In this document: positions 27,522 to 35,710 of the stretch, piece after piece
Numbering within the stretch: the stretch's first letter is position 1
Layout: the number at the start of each line of letters is the position of its first letter
Assembly (NCBI GenBank): GCA_016841265.1
Contig: JAENZL010000031.1
Coordinates: 1 to 47,185 of the forward strand
Reading direction: 5' to 3'
Origin: Methanobacteriota archaeon
Lineage (GTDB): Archaea > Halobacteriota > Methanosarcinia > Methanosarcinales > Methanosarcinaceae
DNA length: 47,185 bases
The notes under the pieces: model-generated
What the model was told of the DNA's origin: nothing
The model's input: only the letters and a program-made list of their open reading frames with translations
The model's database searches: none
Translations under genes and position numbers: made by a program

Positions 27522-28184
27522 ATGAAAAGTGCAACAATCGGAGGTGTGAAGATAAGCTGGCTTGGGAATGCCGGCTTTTTGCTGGAAGGAGAAGGCAAAA
27601 GGATTTACATCGATCCATTTGAGATTGCTGAAGAGCCCGAGTTTGACGAAAAGGCTGACATTCTCCTTATCACCCATGAACACTTCGACCACTGCAGCCC
27701 TGATGATATCCGGAAGGTCAGGAGGTCTGATTCCACAACCCTTGTCCCTGAGGCCTGTTCTCTTAACTTCAAAGGGGACGCCAGGAGGATTGCCGAAGGG
27801 GATGTCCTGGCTGAGGGGCTTGAGATCAAGGGGACAAGGATCGAAGTCGTACCTGCTTACAATCCTGACAAACCTTACCACCCGCGGGGACTTGGGGTAG
27901 GGTACATTGTCGAACTTGAAGGGCTGCGCATCTATCATTCTGGGGACTGTGACTTTTTCCCGGAGATGGGGGATATAAGAGCTGACGTTGTCCTGCTGCC
28001 CATAGGAGGAACCTATACCATGGATGAAGAGGAAGCTGCCAGGGCAGTTGAGGTTATCTCCCCGAAATTTGCAATCCCCATGCACTACGGAAAGTTTGAG
28101 GGGCCGGCCGGAAACCCGGAAAAGTTTAAAACCCTTGTTAAAGGCAAGAAACCCGATGTCGAAGTAATTATTTTCGATCCCTGA
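27522..28184 (+). CDS. Metallo-beta-lactamase fold metal-dependent hydrolase (UPF0173 type)
   Basis: This 220-residue soluble protein has the metallo-beta-lactamase fold signature THEHFDHCSPDD, with His52, His54, Asp56 and His57 as metal ligands, plus later ligands in YHSGDCDFFPEMGD and PMHYGKFEG. It groups with small stand-alone hydrolases of the UPF0173 / ascorbate-6-phosphate-lactonase-like set, whose substrates are mostly unknown. The ATG follows a TCGGAGG site at a suitable distance. It appears monocistronic, with the RNase P gene 95 bases downstream. Confidence 0.88.
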   Translation: MKSATIGGVKISWLGNAGFLLEGEGKRIYIDPFEIAEEPEFDEKADILLITHEHFDHCSPDDIRKVRRSDSTTLVPEACSLNFKGDARRIAEGDVLAEGLEIKGTRIEVVPAYNPDKPYHPRGLGVGYIVELEGLRIYHSGDCDFFPEMGDIRADVVLLPIGGTYTMDEEEAARAVEVISPKFAIPMHYGKFEGPAGNPEKFKTLVKGKKPDVEVIIFDP

Positions 28185-28279
28185 GTTTTCCTTTTTCCTG
28201 CAACAGGCCACAGGACCTTAAAGGGAGGTTCCGGCCAAAAGAGAAGGGTTATAAGATAAATTGCAGAATCTATCCCATC

Positions 28280-28648
28280 ATGTCGCGAATTCCCAGGAAA
28301 AAACAGAAAAATATGCTCCGAAGCGTTGCAACCCAGCGCATGTGGCGCCTCTTTGAGCTTGCGGAAAAGGAGTTCGAGGAACATCCCGAACGAAGCGAAC
28401 GCTACGTTCAGCTTATCCGGAACATCTCAATGCGAAACCGGATGAGGATCCCAAGGGATATAAAGCACCGTATTTGCAAGCACTGCTATGCTTTCCTCGT
28501 TCCCGGAATCAATACGCACCACCGGTTGAAGGGAGGGTATCTCGTAATCTCCTGTGAATGCTGCGGAAAGGAAATGCGGTATCCCTATAAAGGGTTGAAA
28601 CCTTCCCGGAAAAAAGGCAATAGTAGTAAGGACAGGGAGAATACGTGA
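28280..28648 (+). CDS. rnp4: Ribonuclease P protein component 4 (Rpp21/Rpr2)
   Basis: This protein subunit of archaeal RNase P helps the catalytic RNA remove tRNA 5' leaders, working as a pair with Rpp29. The 122-residue sequence begins with basic helices (RKKQKNMLRSVATQRMWRLFELAE) and carries the family zinc ribbon: Cys66 and Cys69 in CKHC, Cys92 and Cys95 in CECC. The Lys/Arg-rich tail should contact RNA. A TATA-like TTATAAGATA about 30 bases before the ATG suggests a short leader. Confidence 0.95.
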   Translation: MSRIPRKKQKNMLRSVATQRMWRLFELAEKEFEEHPERSERYVQLIRNISMRNRMRIPRDIKHRICKHCYAFLVPGINTHHRLKGGYLVISCECCGKEMRYPYKGLKPSRKKGNSSKDRENT

Positions 28649-28673
28649 CCTGAGGGAAAGGCGCCGGGAAAGG

Positions 28674-28967
28674 TTATGTTAACCCTGCTGAAAGCACAGT
28701 CAATATTCTCTGCGCCACAAAAGTCCCAAGAATTATCACAACTGCAATTGAGAGGTAGATGGCAACGTTTCGGTATACGACGTCTTTTTCGGACCCTATC
28801 TTTATTCCCAGGGCTCCACCGCAACCCTCGCAGGGCGTAGAGCAACATCCGCACCCTAGCTGAATTTCATGGTTAGGGTTGGAGGGTGTTTTCCTGGACG
28901 GAGAGTGCTGGTTTGAACTGGATGTTGGATTTATTACAGGCAATATTTTTTTATTGGTTTCGGACAT
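28674..28967 (-). CDS. Small membrane protein with Cys-rich cluster
   Basis: I do not recognise this 97-residue protein. It has a Ser/Pro/Asn-rich N-terminal part, a dense cysteine and glycine motif (CGCCSTPCEGCGG, five cysteines), and one C-terminal membrane helix (AIYLSIAVVIILGTFVAQ). The cysteines could bind a metal or an iron-sulfur cluster at the membrane face, which is inference only. ATG 28967 is chosen; the frame extends to 29033 with weak support. It is convergent with the RNase P gene. Confidence 0.6.
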   Translation of the reverse strand: MSETNKKILPVINPTSSSNQHSPSRKTPSNPNHEIQLGCGCCSTPCEGCGGALGIKIGSEKDVVYRNVAIYLSIAVVIILGTFVAQRILTVLSAGLT

Positions 28968-29104
28968 AAGTGTTTTTTTCACTCCTAACTGATATAAACA
29001 TTGTTTTTCCTTCCGGAAACTTTGTAAGGTCATTTAAGGCCTGACCGTTTTTTGAAAGGTAATGTGGAACGGAGGAAGGGCCGGGGCCTCTAAACTTTTG
29101 AGCT

Positions 29105-29398
29105 TTACCTGGTTCGAGTCTTTTTTATGCCTGCTGAGATTTGTTTAGCAATCACGGATTTGGGGCCCTTGTTGTCTACAAGCACCCTGCCGCTCACTTC
29201 CCACCAGGCCTTTGGATAAGCTTTTTCAGGTTCAACTTCAGGGTTAAGGCCCAGTTCAAGGGCTGCCTCTTTTATTTCATTGAGATGAGGCTCTTTTACC
29301 GAACTTTTCCGGGAGATGATTCTTCCGTTGCTTCTGGACCTCGTCTGGTCTATATATGCGGGCCAGATTACAAGTTTTCCCTTGTCTTTCATCATCAT
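29105..29398 (-). CDS. srp19: Signal recognition particle 19 kDa protein
   Basis: SRP19 binds SRP RNA and prepares it for assembly with SRP54, so it serves co-translational protein targeting to the membrane. The 97-residue protein shows the family features KLVIWPAYIDQTRSRSNGR near the N-terminus and the basic C-terminal KSVIAKQISAGIKKTRTR. The start could be any of three consecutive methionine codons; the outermost is given. Length fits archaeal SRP19. Confidence 0.95.
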   Translation of the reverse strand: MMMKDKGKLVIWPAYIDQTRSRSNGRIISRKSSVKEPHLNEIKEAALELGLNPEVEPEKAYPKAWWEVSGRVLVDNKGPKSVIAKQISAGIKKTRTR

Positions 29399-29605
29399 AT
29401 GCTATCTATTTTCTAGATTGTTTTCATGAAATTTAAAACTGCCCCGGAAATACCCTGAGGGCAGACGGACCTGCTCCCCTGGAAAGTGTGAATTCAGCCA
29501 ATCCTTTTGAATCCTGTGCATGGGATAAATTCAACCGGTTCTTCGGGAATCCCACAACCTTCAGTTATTTATATTTCTCAGACAATCTCTGCTCCGGTGT
29601 TTTAA

Positions 29606-29863
29606 ATGATTCCGGGATTTGCAATTGATGAAAAAGTCAGGGCGTATGTCCGGAAAAGCGGGCAGGACTTCAGGCTTTCGACTTCTCCTGAGGGGCCTGT
29701 GTTGATGCCGCTTGGATCTGTCTCTGCGAAGCCTTCTGACCTGAAAATCCTTCTCGGAGGCAATGTTCTGTATGTCTCAAAGCTTCAGGCCAAATATATT
29801 AAAAAGATAGACTGGCCCATGGTGGAACGATATCTGGATTCCGGTGGGGATGCCGGAGTCTGA
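29606..29863 (+). CDS. Conserved-looking small hypothetical protein
   Basis: I cannot name this 85-residue soluble protein. It has a mixed hydrophobic and charged pattern suggesting a small alpha/beta fold: MIPGFAIDEKVRAYVRKSG, then PVLMPLGSVSAKPSDLKI, then LYVSKLQAKYIKKIDW. A TATA-like TTATTTATATT lies about 35 bases upstream, and no ribosome binding site precedes the ATG. It diverges from SRP19. Codon usage like its neighbours supports a real gene. Confidence 0.6.
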   Translation: MIPGFAIDEKVRAYVRKSGQDFRLSTSPEGPVLMPLGSVSAKPSDLKILLGGNVLYVSKLQAKYIKKIDWPMVERYLDSGGDAGV

Positions 29864-30098
29864 GTTTTCCGGGTTTTTCCGTTATTTTTTCTGCTTCGGA
29901 GGTTTCGGATAGTTGTTTTACCATTCATTTCAGGCTGCCGCATTCAGGTCGGGTATCCGTTTTGTTTATAAAGATGTGGATGCATAGGATAAAACCTGAC
30001 ATTTACCCTGGCCCTGCAAAGCCCTCTTTTCCGGGGGAACCGGAGATTGCCGCAGGTTGAAAATATACACACTCTAAACTGTATGGGAGAAGTTGTCC

Positions 30099-30965
30099 GT
30101 GAAAATGAAAACTAAAGCTTTGTTTGTGCTCCTGGCCCTTCTGGCGGTCTTCGTATCGGGCTGTATCGAAGAAACGGAAGAAATTGTCCTTGATGAGCCG
30201 GGGAACGCTTCTTCCTATGAATTTGAAGTTTTTGTGGATGAAGGCGGGACCGGAATTCCTGCAAATACCACCACTTACTATCCCATTGGGAAAACTACGG
30301 AAGTCCGGGTTGTCCATATGGTCATAGATGCCAGCAAGCTGGAGATTTTCCCCACCGAATCCTTTGGCGGAAGTCCCGAGGATGTGCCCATCGAAAACCT
30401 CGTCCTGCTTGTAGAGCCTTCGAATGTAACAGAGGCAGACTCCGAAACCTTCATGGAACTTTCCGGAAGGAGTGAGCTTTCGGACCTCAATTATACCCTT
30501 ACCAGGGAAAACCGCCGCAATATGAAGGTCATAAACCTGGATTTCGAGGAAAATGTAACGGGTTTTATTGCTTATACCCTTAATATGCCGGGGACCCAGA
30601 ATCTCGCTATCATGAGGCCTGATTCGGAGTTCATCCGTGTGGTCATCCCGGAAGGTTATGCCACGGGAAACCGTGTTTTCGGGATACCCCGGCCCGAACC
30701 TTATGCCGCGGAAGAGGACGACCTGGGCAGGCAGACTTTCCTCTGGATTGCCTCGGAAATGGATGAAAGGGAGCAGACTATCCAGGTAAAGTATTACCGT
30801 GAGTCTTCTCCCCTGTACTTCTTTGCGGCAATAGTTGCCCTTCTTTTCGGGGTTATGATGGTTTTCGTGCACTACTTAAGAAGCAAGAAGGAACTCCTGA
30901 AGGTCAGGGAAATTTTTGAACTTGAAAAGGAATACGAGGAAAAAGGAAAGCGCAAAAGAAAATAA
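30099..30965 (+). CDS. Membrane-anchored lipoprotein of unknown function
   Basis: This 288-residue exported lipoprotein has a short signal ending in VSGC with Cys22 as the lipidated residue, an extracellular beta-rich region (about 23-245), a membrane helix (SPLYFFAAIVALLFGVMMVFV) and a cytoplasmic Lys/Arg/Glu-rich tail. The layout resembles archaeal DUF5803-type proteins, but I am not sure of the family. GTG 30099 is chosen because GGGAGAAG lies 6 bases before it; TTG 30093 and ATG 30105 are alternatives. It is followed 84 bases later by a pilin-like gene on the same strand. Confidence 0.7.
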   Translation: MKMKTKALFVLLALLAVFVSGCIEETEEIVLDEPGNASSYEFEVFVDEGGTGIPANTTTYYPIGKTTEVRVVHMVIDASKLEIFPTESFGGSPEDVPIENLVLLVEPSNVTEADSETFMELSGRSELSDLNYTLTRENRRNMKVINLDFEENVTGFIAYTLNMPGTQNLAIMRPDSEFIRVVIPEGYATGNRVFGIPRPEPYAAEEDDLGRQTFLWIASEMDEREQTIQVKYYRESSPLYFFAAIVALLFGVMMVFVHYLRSKKELLKVREIFELEKEYEEKGKRKRK

Positions 30966-31049
30966 GCTTCTTTCCTCTTTTTATCAGTTCCTATTTATTT
31001 TTTTACGAATCCTTACTTATTTAACATAGTTCGCCTATAAATTCTTTTA

Positions 31050-31733
31050 ATGAAAGCCTGTATTCAAGTTCGGTTAAAATCCTTCTTTTCGTCAAAGTCA
31101 GGATCAGGTGCTGCCGTTCAGGTAATAGGCTCCCTGATTCTTTTGATGATTTTGTTCATACTTGTGGGGTTAGCTGCGTCCAGTTTCTTTGACAGCTCTC
31201 GGGGGGGCGCAAGTTTCCGGTCACCTGTGGCAAAAATCAATATTGAATTCTATGAGGGGGGACTTCCCTGGGCGCCTGAGGATGATAGGGCTAAGTTCAA
31301 GGAAAACTTTATTGTGCTTGAACATAATGGGGGTGACTCCCTACCCCTGAAATCTACATCTATTAGAATCAGCGGGTACGGTAATGCATACCAGGGTATT
31401 GCGAACGGTAGCGGAAAACCTTTGAAAGGGGATACTCTGGTCTTTTACCATGACCTTAGTCCCGAAAAGAAAAACACCGACTACGAAACCCGAAACTTAG
31501 CCGTTCTGAAAGATGGGTTCTGGGACGTCGGGGAAAGGTTGGTGCTTTGCGGAGATGACAGTGCTGAGGGAACTCCTGATTCCAGTGTCAAGGTGAGTGT
31601 GGGGAAAGTAGAGGACACGTCTGATAACTACGGTTTCAAGGCCGGATCTGAGATTACCTTAAAGGTTATTGATGCCGAGGGCAGGAACGTTATTGCGGAT
31701 AGGATAGCTGTTGTTGAGTGTGTAAAAAACTGA
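31050..31733 (+). CDS. Archaeal type IV pilin-like protein
   Basis: This 227-residue protein has the N-terminal layout of archaeal pilins: a basic start, a short KSGSGAAVQVIGS processing region (about 16-28), one hydrophobic helix (LILLMILFILVGLAASSF), and an extracellular beta-rich domain. The helix would assemble into a filament or membrane anchor after signal cleavage by a prepilin peptidase. A typical DUF1628-type VSPVIG is only partly matched (AVQVIG). A TATA-like CCTATAAATT lies just upstream of the ATG, suggesting a leaderless transcript. Confidence 0.7.
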   Translation: MKACIQVRLKSFFSSKSGSGAAVQVIGSLILLMILFILVGLAASSFFDSSRGGASFRSPVAKINIEFYEGGLPWAPEDDRAKFKENFIVLEHNGGDSLPLKSTSIRISGYGNAYQGIANGSGKPLKGDTLVFYHDLSPEKKNTDYETRNLAVLKDGFWDVGERLVLCGDDSAEGTPDSSVKVSVGKVEDTSDNYGFKAGSEITLKVIDAEGRNVIADRIAVVECVKN

Positions 31734-31900
31734 GCCTGAGGAGAGGTGAAGAACTTTTCCTTTTAAATTCCTGTGGGGTACCGGCTGGTCTCGAATTCCT
31801 CTGTTTTTCAGTTTTTTCCTGGATATTTCCTATCGATAATTTTATAATTGATACGTTTATATTATTCTCAAAGTCTAATGGGGATTTTCGTCTCCACAGA

Positions 31901-31918
31901 TATGTTTAATTAAACATA
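31901..31918. promoter_or_regulatory. fmd-upstream palindrome 1
   Basis: TATGTTTAA is followed directly by TTAAACATA, an exact palindrome; flanking GA and TC extend the symmetry to 22 bases (31899-31920). It lies about 405 bases before the fmdE start. Confidence 0.55.
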
Positions 31919-32081
31919 TCCAGGTGCATCTAATTTGATGTTCGGGGTTTGTCTGGTCTTCTGGACGCTTTGTGGCAAATCCTGCTTGAATGCCTGATCT
32001 CCAATTCTCCATTGCTGTAAGTAAAAACTCACTCCGTTTATTTCAAAAATTATCTCTATGACATAGCATATTTTTTTCTGT

Positions 32082-32099
32082 TATGTCGAGATTAACATA
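32082..32099. promoter_or_regulatory. fmd-upstream palindrome 2 (imperfect)
   Basis: TATGTCGAG then ATTAACATA has the same 18-base geometry as the other two sites, with outer arms TATGT and ACATA conserved and mismatches toward the centre. Confidence 0.4.
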
Positions 32100-32199
32100 T
32101 TGGTTATTTGTAAATTAATTCCCTGCTTCGGACTTTCCTTTGTCTGCGGCAGGTTTGTGTGATTGTTCAATCGAACCGGGCATCCTCATGGACTCCTGA

Positions 32200-32217
32200 T
32201 ATGTTAGGCTTAACATA
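32200..32217. promoter_or_regulatory. fmd-upstream palindrome 3
   Basis: TATGTTAGG then CTTAACATA forms an 18-base palindrome with a single mismatched pair. It is 107 bases before the fmdE start and runs into the 14-bp direct repeats. Confidence 0.5.
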
Positions 32218-32255
32218 ATGAATGTGGCATAATGAATGTGACATAATGGGTGTGA
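32214..32255. repeat. 14-bp direct repeat (3 copies) upstream of fmdE
   Basis: CATAATGAATGTGG, CATAATGAATGTGA and CATAATGGGTGTGA lie head to tail, the first sharing CATA with the third palindrome. Confidence 0.85.
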
Positions 32256-32323
32256 CATGCCGGGGTGCCCGCTAAAGAATATCTCGGATTTAAATTCCGG
32301 ATTTAGATCCTGTGAGGCGTCCC

Positions 32324-32893
32324 ATGGAAACGATTATAGAACAAATAAAGGACCCTGAACTGCTTTCCCAGATCGATAAGCTCGTTCCCTTTCATGGCTA
32401 CCTGACTTCCGGGGCTTTCATCGGCCTCCAGATGCTCAATATTGCAAGGAAAGTGCTCGATGTCAGGGACGGGGAGCGCATATACGTGACCTGTGAAACC
32501 CGAAATTGCGTGCCTGACCCTTTCCAGATCCTGGGCGGGGCAACCAGCGGGAACAACGGGCTGAAAATCAAGGACCTGGGGAAAATGGCAGTTACCGTGA
32601 ACAAGCGAGTTCCTGATGGTGAAGATACTGTTAGAGGGGTCCGCATTATGCTCGACCCTGATAAAACAAAAGCGTATCCGACCCTTCACGCCTGGTACCT
32701 GAATACCGCAAAGTTCCCCCATACCGAAGTCCTGCCAGACCTGCTGGCTGCCGGGGAAAAGGTGTACACCTGGAAGTTTGTGGACCTCGAAGTCCCGCTT
32801 AAGGGGAAAAAACGGATACAGCGCTGTGAAAACTGCGGTGAGATGTTCATTCGGTATAATGATGAGCTGCTGTGCGGCGAATGCACAGAATAA
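32324..32893 (+). CDS. fmdE: FmdE family protein with zinc ribbon
   Basis: FmdE-type proteins accompany formylmethanofuran dehydrogenase operons and may help assemble or regulate the enzyme; their exact role is not settled. The 189-residue protein has the domain features PFHGYLTSGAFIGLQM (about 22-37), Cys57 and Cys62 in CETRNC, and GGATSGNNGL, then a C-terminal zinc ribbon with CENC and CGEC (about 166-187). ATG 32324 is chosen with GTGAGG upstream; a GTG at 32312 is possible but would overlap that site. It is first in the fmd operon, as in Methanosarcina. Confidence 0.93.
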   Translation: METIIEQIKDPELLSQIDKLVPFHGYLTSGAFIGLQMLNIARKVLDVRDGERIYVTCETRNCVPDPFQILGGATSGNNGLKIKDLGKMAVTVNKRVPDGEDTVRGVRIMLDPDKTKAYPTLHAWYLNTAKFPHTEVLPDLLAAGEKVYTWKFVDLEVPLKGKKRIQRCENCGEMFIRYNDELLCGECTE

Positions 32894-32912
32894 CGGTTTA
32901 GAGGTAAATAAA

Positions 32913-33950
32913 ATGCAAGATGACAGAAGATTGTCGGTCTTTTCCGAAAAAAAAGACAAGCAACTGGTCTACCTGCCTGAGAAATGCATAGGCTGCGGGA
33001 CCTGTGTGCAGGCCTGCCCGAAAGGGAGCCTTGCAATCGGGGCCGTGGGTGCCGTGGCAAGAGGCCTGTTTGATGCGGATTTTCTTGAACCGAAAGGTGA
33101 AGACTGCCTTGTCTGCGGGATCTGCGCCAGGGTCTGCCCCACAGGTGCCCTGGAACTGAGGCAGGAAGGAAAGTCCCTGAAAGATGCTTCTTACCTTTCA
33201 GGAGCCCTGAAGCCTACTTCCGTGAACGAAAACTGTGTCCACTGCGGGCTTTGTGCGGAAGTCTGTCCCAGGGACTGCATTACGGTTACAAAAGAACTTG
33301 CCGGAGACGGAAGCCTGAAGCTGGTCGGAAAGACCAGCATTGATACGGAAAGCTGCGTGCACTGCGGCTGGTGTGCGGCGGTCTGTCCTGCAGATGCCAT
33401 TTCCGTGGAAAAGCCCTTTGAAGGCCGCTGGGAATGGGACGAGAACGTCTGCCAGACCTGCCACACCTGTGTGGAAGTCTGCCCTGCAAATGCTCTTTTC
33501 AACAAAGAATGGAATGCCGGGGAAAGGGTAGAAAAGCTTACGCACAGGCCTGATGCCTGCATCTACTGCGGGGCCTGTGCCGTGTCCTGTCCAGTGGACG
33601 CCATTGATGTCCGAAAGACCGCTATCCTGCCGGAACTGGAGAAAAAAGGTCCCCTTGAGAAAAAGCTGCTTGAGGCCCCGGTCCCTGAAGCCCTGCTCCG
33701 CACCCGCCTGGAAACCGACGATGCAAGCTGCCTGGGCTGCGGGAACTGCGTGATCGTCTGTCCCGTAAATGCCTTTGGGGACAGGGAACTTGCTGCAGGG
33801 CACCTGAATAACCTGGATGAGAAAGCTATCCTTGAGGTTAAAGACGGAAAGGTAGGAGTCGTGGATCAGGAACTCTGCGGGGGAGACGGCACATGTGCCC
33901 TTATCTGTCCCGTAGATGCGATCAGGCTTGTGAAAAGGGAGGTGGAATGA
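32913..33950 (+). CDS. fmdF: Polyferredoxin subunit of formylmethanofuran dehydrogenase
   Basis: This electron-carrying subunit links ferredoxin to the molybdopterin enzyme. The 345-residue protein contains seven regular CxxCxxCxxxCP motifs (for example CIGCGTCVQACP, CVHCGLCAEVCP and CLGCGNCVIVCP) and an eighth with altered spacing (CGGDGTCALICP), consistent with the eight [4Fe-4S] clusters expected for the family. The start at 32913 follows GAGGTAAATAA; a longer frame back to 32778 runs through fmdE and is not real. fmdA begins just after its stop. Confidence 0.95.
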   Translation: MQDDRRLSVFSEKKDKQLVYLPEKCIGCGTCVQACPKGSLAIGAVGAVARGLFDADFLEPKGEDCLVCGICARVCPTGALELRQEGKSLKDASYLSGALKPTSVNENCVHCGLCAEVCPRDCITVTKELAGDGSLKLVGKTSIDTESCVHCGWCAAVCPADAISVEKPFEGRWEWDENVCQTCHTCVEVCPANALFNKEWNAGERVEKLTHRPDACIYCGACAVSCPVDAIDVRKTAILPELEKKGPLEKKLLEAPVPEALLRTRLETDDASCLGCGNCVIVCPVNAFGDRELAAGHLNNLDEKAILEVKDGKVGVVDQELCGGDGTCALICPVDAIRLVKREVE

Positions 33951-33951
33951 T

Positions 33952-35706
33952 ATGGCAGGAACAATTGCCGTTAAGAACGGGTACGTCTTAGATCCCCTGA
34001 ACGAGATCAACGGGGACGTTATGGACATCTTCATCAGGGACGGAAAAGTCGTAAAGGAACTTTCCGCTGCTGAAATGCAGGACACAAAAGTAATCGATGC
34101 CACAGGCATGACGGTCATGCCGGGCGGGGTTGACTCCCACTCCCACGTAGCAGGGGCAAAAGTCAATGCCGGAAGGCAGATGCGTCCTGAAGACCACTAC
34201 AAATGCAACATTAATAAGACCGGGTTAACTCATTCGGGTTCGGGATACACTGTCCCTTCGGTCTACAAACAGGGCTACGATTACGCAGCAATGGGTTACA
34301 CCACGGTCTTTGAAGCCGCAGTTCCCCCGCTTGAAGCCCGGCATACCCATGAGGAAATGCGTGCCACTCCCCTTCTTGATATGGGCAGCTACCTGGTGCT
34401 CGGGAACAACTGGTTTTTGATGCGCTACTTAAGGGACGGAGAAATCGATAGAGCAGCAGCCTATGTTGCCTGGATGATGAAAACCCACAAGACCTACGGG
34501 ATCAAGTGCGTCAACCCTGCGGGGGTTGAGAACTGGGGCTGGGGTGAAAACGTAAACAACCTGGACCAGGCCAACATCCATTTCGAAATGACTCCCAGGG
34601 AAATGATCAGAGGCCTGACAGAAGTTAACGAAATGCTGGGAATGCCCATGCCCCTGCACCTTCACGCCAACAACCTCGGGCATCCGGGCTGCTATGAGAT
34701 CACAAAAGACTCCCTGAAAATCCCTGACGGGGTAAAGGCTAAACAGAAAATGGACGTGGAATGGGCTGAAACAAAAATGGACCCTTCCCGGGAACGTTCG
34801 GTCTACCTCACCCACCTCATGTTCAACAGTTTTGCAGGCACAAGCTGGGGGGACTGTGAGTCCGGTGTGAAAGACATTGCGGATTACATTAACAATAAGG
34901 ACCATGTGGTTATCGACAGTGGCTGCACTCCTTTCGGGGAAGCCACGGTCATGACCGGAGACGGCCCTGCAATCCACGACCTCTACACCCTCACAGGCAA
35001 CAAATGGTCGAACGCGGACATTGAGCTGGAATGCGGATCAGGGGTTATTCCTTTTACCTACCTTAAGTCCAACCCCGTGCACAGTTTGCAGTGGGCCATG
35101 GGGCTTGAGACTCTTCTCCTTATCAAAGACCCCTGGAAGACCATCATGACCACAGACAGCCCGAACGGTGGGCCGTTTACGAAGTATCCTGTAGTCATGA
35201 CCTGGCTCATGTCCGAGGCTTCCAGGAAACAGACCTTTGGCGAATGCCATAAATGGGCCAACGACAGGAGCGAGCTTGGCGGCGTGGACCGGGAACTTTC
35301 CCTCTACGACATTGCAATCCTGACCAGGGCCAACCCTGCCCGGACCATTGGTATGGCGCACAGGAAGGGGACCCTGGGAATCGGGGCTGACGGGGACGTT
35401 ACGGTTTACAACCTCAACCCGCAGAAGCTTGATTCGAACAACTACGAGGAACTCATCCGGGCCTTTGCACGGGCTGAATACACAATCAAGGCGGGAGAAA
35501 TTGTGGCAAAGAACGGGGAAATCGTATCCGTGCCCGAAAAGCGGACTTACTATTCCGAGGTGCACGTGGAAGACGAAAAGGAAAAGGAGATGCTTGTTGA
35601 CGTGAAGGAGTGGTTCAGGTACTACACCCTTGGTTTTGCCAACTACCCGACTCCTGAAAAGTACCTTGAAAACCCGACCCCGATACAGATAAACAAAGAG
35701 AGGTGA
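33952..35706 (+). CDS. fmdA: Formylmethanofuran dehydrogenase subunit A
   Basis: FmdA is the amidohydrolase-like subunit that, in the structurally known W enzyme, condenses formate with methanofuran at a binuclear metal site after CO2 has been reduced in FmdB. The 584-residue protein shows the metal-binding VDSHSHVAG (His63, His65) and further motifs such as HLHANNLGHPG and TTDSPNGGPF. The length fits the family. It begins with ATG 33952, one base after the fmdF stop codon, behind GGGAGGTGG. In Methanosarcina growing on methylated compounds the reaction runs toward CO2. Confidence 0.96.
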   Translation: MAGTIAVKNGYVLDPLNEINGDVMDIFIRDGKVVKELSAAEMQDTKVIDATGMTVMPGGVDSHSHVAGAKVNAGRQMRPEDHYKCNINKTGLTHSGSGYTVPSVYKQGYDYAAMGYTTVFEAAVPPLEARHTHEEMRATPLLDMGSYLVLGNNWFLMRYLRDGEIDRAAAYVAWMMKTHKTYGIKCVNPAGVENWGWGENVNNLDQANIHFEMTPREMIRGLTEVNEMLGMPMPLHLHANNLGHPGCYEITKDSLKIPDGVKAKQKMDVEWAETKMDPSRERSVYLTHLMFNSFAGTSWGDCESGVKDIADYINNKDHVVIDSGCTPFGEATVMTGDGPAIHDLYTLTGNKWSNADIELECGSGVIPFTYLKSNPVHSLQWAMGLETLLLIKDPWKTIMTTDSPNGGPFTKYPVVMTWLMSEASRKQTFGECHKWANDRSELGGVDRELSLYDIAILTRANPARTIGMAHRKGTLGIGADGDVTVYNLNPQKLDSNNYEELIRAFARAEYTIKAGEIVAKNGEIVSVPEKRTYYSEVHVEDEKEKEMLVDVKEWFRYYTLGFANYPTPEKYLENPTPIQINKER

Positions 35707-35710
35707 GGCA

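Larger units (their letters stand above)
31734..32323. other. fmd upstream region with three palindromes and a repeat
   Basis: No gene is seen in these 590 bases. They contain three 18-bp palindromes at 31901, 32082 and 32200, and a 14-bp direct repeat at 32214-32255 that begins inside the third. The layout strongly suggests a regulated promoter for the fmd operon. A clear TATA box could not be placed. Confidence 0.6.

Noticed and set aside
30003-30872. Antisense frame of 289 codons over the lipoprotein gene
   Set aside because: The sense frame has lipobox, membrane helix and ribosome binding site, whereas the antisense frame has no coherent domain.
32778-32912. Upstream extension of the polyferredoxin frame
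   Set aside because: It lies inside fmdE in another frame, and a good ribosome binding site marks the start at 32913.
33198-34166. Long antisense frame over fmdF and fmdA
   Set aside because: Both sense genes are unambiguous; the antisense frame results from codon bias.
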